The notes under the pieces were generated by a model. That model made no database searches. It had not been told where the DNA came from and saw nothing but the letters and a program-made list of their open reading frames with translations. A DNA stretch of 64,000 bases from Ectocarpus siliculosus. Its lineage: Eukaryota > Sar > Phaeophyceae > Ectocarpales > Ectocarpaceae. Positions 61,800 through 64,000 of this stretch are shown here, piece after piece (positions within the stretch are counted from its first letter, which is position 1; each line of letters begins with the position of its first letter). A program made the translations under genes and the position numbers. The stretch lies in contig FN649759.1 of assembly GCA_000310025.1 (NCBI GenBank), positions 815,723 to 879,722 of the forward strand, given 5' to 3'.

Positions 61800-64000
61800 A
61801 AGGTACACTCAAATAAACTGGCCCCAAGAGCTCCGCAAGTCAATAGAAATCAACGACAGATATTCTGGAATCCTCCGCTCCCTCTGCGCGCTATGCGAGG
61901 TAACAACTGAGACTAGGAGTCAGCATCACGGGCCAGAGAGAAAGAGGTACACCCCCTTGGTTCAATCTCGGTGCTTTACACGCAAGCAGAGACAAGGCCA
62001 TCTGACACGGAAAAAGAGAGAAAAGAGAGAAAAAGAGAAAAAAATATAGAGGAAACAGGAAGAAAAGAGAAAAAAAAACGAAAAAGAGCGAGGAAAAAAA
62101 GGGACCAGGCCGAAAATAACAATGAAAAAGAGACAGAAAAAGGCACACGGTGGAGAAACCACTAACGAACAAGCAAACACGCAAACATGGTCACCAACCA
62201 GCGATACATGGTAATGGTACGTCATCACTAGTGGGGGGTTCGTGCAATGGTGCAGCGTTGTGCAGCGTTGGGGGGGGGGAATTGGCTAAAAGAAATTCAA
62301 TCGGGCACGTATCACGCCACTCGGTCCGTCTCTTCTCGTTTGCTTTCTTCCCTCGCCGTCTCGTCCGTCTCCTGCCCCCCTCCCGCCCCGTTGGTTGTTG
62401 ACTTGTGGTCTCGTTTGAGCGCTCGTTGTCGGCTAGCCTCTTCTTCCTTCTTGTGCCAGGAGGTCATGAACCTCTCAGCTCCCTGCAGCACCGCCGCATG
62501 CCAGGGTACTCCCCCCTCCACCTTCGTCGCTTCCGTCCACTTTAACTTCGGCGCCGTGTCTTTCGGTACCGGGACTCCGAGACAACCTGGATCGTTTTTC
62601 GTAGATCCGTGGTCGGCCCGGAATGCCTTCAAGTCGTCGAGCACACACTTCGGCCAGTTCTGTTCCTGTCCCCCCCTACGTGGCTTCTCCCCCCCCGCCA
62701 GTTCGCCGAGCATCAGTCGTTTCGGGAGTCGCCCGTCCGGCTGCCTTGCCAGTGCTCCCGCGAACGGTAGGCGTCGTTGTCGGATCGTGGCTTCAACGCT
62801 CTGGCATCCGACCCTCTTCAGCGTCTGGGCGAAAAATGCCGATAGGTGTCTTTCTTGCGCTTGTACCCGATAACTCGGAGAAGCAGTCGGTGGTGTATCG
62901 ACCGCAGCGTCTGGTAGTGGCCGCTAAGTGGTGACCATGTCATGCAGCCGTACAGCAGTGCCTCCATCGCCTCCGCCTGGAGGAGGCGGATCTTGAGTAG
63001 TAATGGCGCTTCGGTCTGTCGAAGAGCTCCCGGCCATATCGCTTGCGGCACGCCCACGCTCCTCTGCTCCTTGCAGTTGATCTCCCGGGTGAGGTCGCCA
63101 TGTTCGTTGATGAGGCCACCAAGGTACCGGAACTCGGTCGTCTGGGCGTATTTCTATCCCGCGGCTTCGATGGTCAGCGGTGGAGGCGGGAGGGGCTGTG
63201 GTGTTGTAGTCGGCTTGTCCTTCGCGCGCTTCAGGAGTGTCTCCGTCTTCTTCTCTGATACCGTCAGCCCGAACTCCCCGAACACCTCAACGATGATGGT
63301 AATCATTCTCGCCAGTCCTTCTGCAGACCTCCATACGACGCCGGCATCATCGGCACGTAGGATCCCCCATACTGCCCTCCGTATTCGGTCAAGGGGTGTC
63401 TCCTCCGCCCCCCCCGCTTCCGTCTTCCCTTCCTCCAAGCACACCAGGCTCCGCAGAACAGCATCATCCTCGCTGAATCGGATGACAACGACCTCGAGGA
63501 CCTCGGCGAAGAAGATGTTGAACAGCAGTGGGAATAGCACACATCCTTGTCGCACGCCCTGTGTCACGAAGAACCAGTCCGATAGTTCTCCGTCGTCCAT
63601 GCGCACCCGGGCCCGCATTCCATCGTGGAATTGGCGGATGACTTTGATCAGCTTTGCGGGAATCCCGGCCCTGGCGAGCACCTTCCATAGCATCTCTCGG
63701 TCTTCCGAATCATACGCCTTGTTTAAGTCGATGAAGCAAATTAGAGCGGTATTTCTTTCTCCGCCCCAGCTCCTGGAGGCGGCGCACGACGAACAGCATG
63801 TCGACGGTGGATCGCCCGGGTCGAAATCCGCACTGTTCCTCCGGGAGGATGTTGTCGGCGTTGCAGAAGGCGCTTAGACGGTTGGTGATGATCTTGATGG
63901 GGACCTTTCCGACGTGAGATAGTAGCGAAATCCCCCTGTAGTTGTTACAGTTGGACCGGTCACCTTTCTTGAACAGCACCTTGGTGGTTGCATCCTTCTA
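61800..64000 (-). mobile_element. LINE copy 1, body (reverse transcriptase and 3' region), cut by the window edge
   Basis: Minus-strand non-LTR reverse transcriptase in pieces. 63979-63710: [15 protein letters not shown] and [19 protein letters not shown]. After a 1-nt shift, [10 protein letters not shown], then 63693-63154 with QGVRQGCVLFPLLFNIFFAE and a catalytic box reading LRADDAGVV in place of a Y/FADD type. A TAG stop at about 63152. Then EFRYLGGLINEHGDLTREI and MEALLYGCMTWSPLSGHY. A frame change near 62826; then 62713-62312, GELAGGEKPRRGGQEQNWPK. The remainder to 61800 is 3' UTR. The 5' part lies beyond 64000. Confidence 0.9.

Overview
The window is nuclear DNA of an intron-rich eukaryote with long introns, many simple-sequence runs (GCA/CTG, poly-G, poly-A) and several transposon classes. 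A brown alga or other stramenopile (Ectocarpus-like) is my best guess. That is inferred from gene architecture and protein flavour and is not proven. One 10-base N gap (36046-36055) marks an assembly join. I built the gene models by hand, choosing GT/AG junctions that keep codon phase across every intron and give continuous protein domains.

Layout. 1-2045: two blocks of a ~41-bp minisatellite flanking a small hAT-transposase-like gene (441-1491, +). 2849-12916 (+): a 15-exon membrane protein with about five N-terminal membrane segments and an LTA-synthase/sulfatase-type ectodomain; its second intron holds a large foldback element. 13812-14127: a tRNA-derived SINE. 14755-19177 (+): a 7-exon secreted NHL beta-propeller protein with a cysteine-rich head and a Tyr/Asp-rich repeat. 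21092-24657 (-): a 5-exon low-molecular-weight tyrosine-phosphatase homologue that has lost its key catalytic residues. 26843-~34038 (+): a PH-domain protein. 38706-52863 (-): a 17-exon gene fusing TPR repeats to an SGNH/GDSL hydrolase; its introns carry five copies of a SINE-like repeat, and a sixth copy forms its C-terminal coding sequence.

53447-64000 is a nest of retrotransposons, all on the minus strand. A LINE (pieces at 53447-53583 and 61800-64000) was split by a Ty1/copia element (53584-61799, LTRs plus AAGGT target duplication). A second, 5'-truncated copy of the same LINE then landed inside the copia 3' LTR (about 53730-54930). The second LINE preserves the uninterrupted site, so the order of events can be read directly. 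All of these elements carry frameshifts, stops or catalytic changes.

I saw no bacterial-type operons, CRISPR arrays or functional tRNA/rRNA genes. The least expected items are the apparent pseudophosphatase, the TPR-SGNH fusion with a repeat-derived tail, and the eukaryotic LTA-synthase-like protein.
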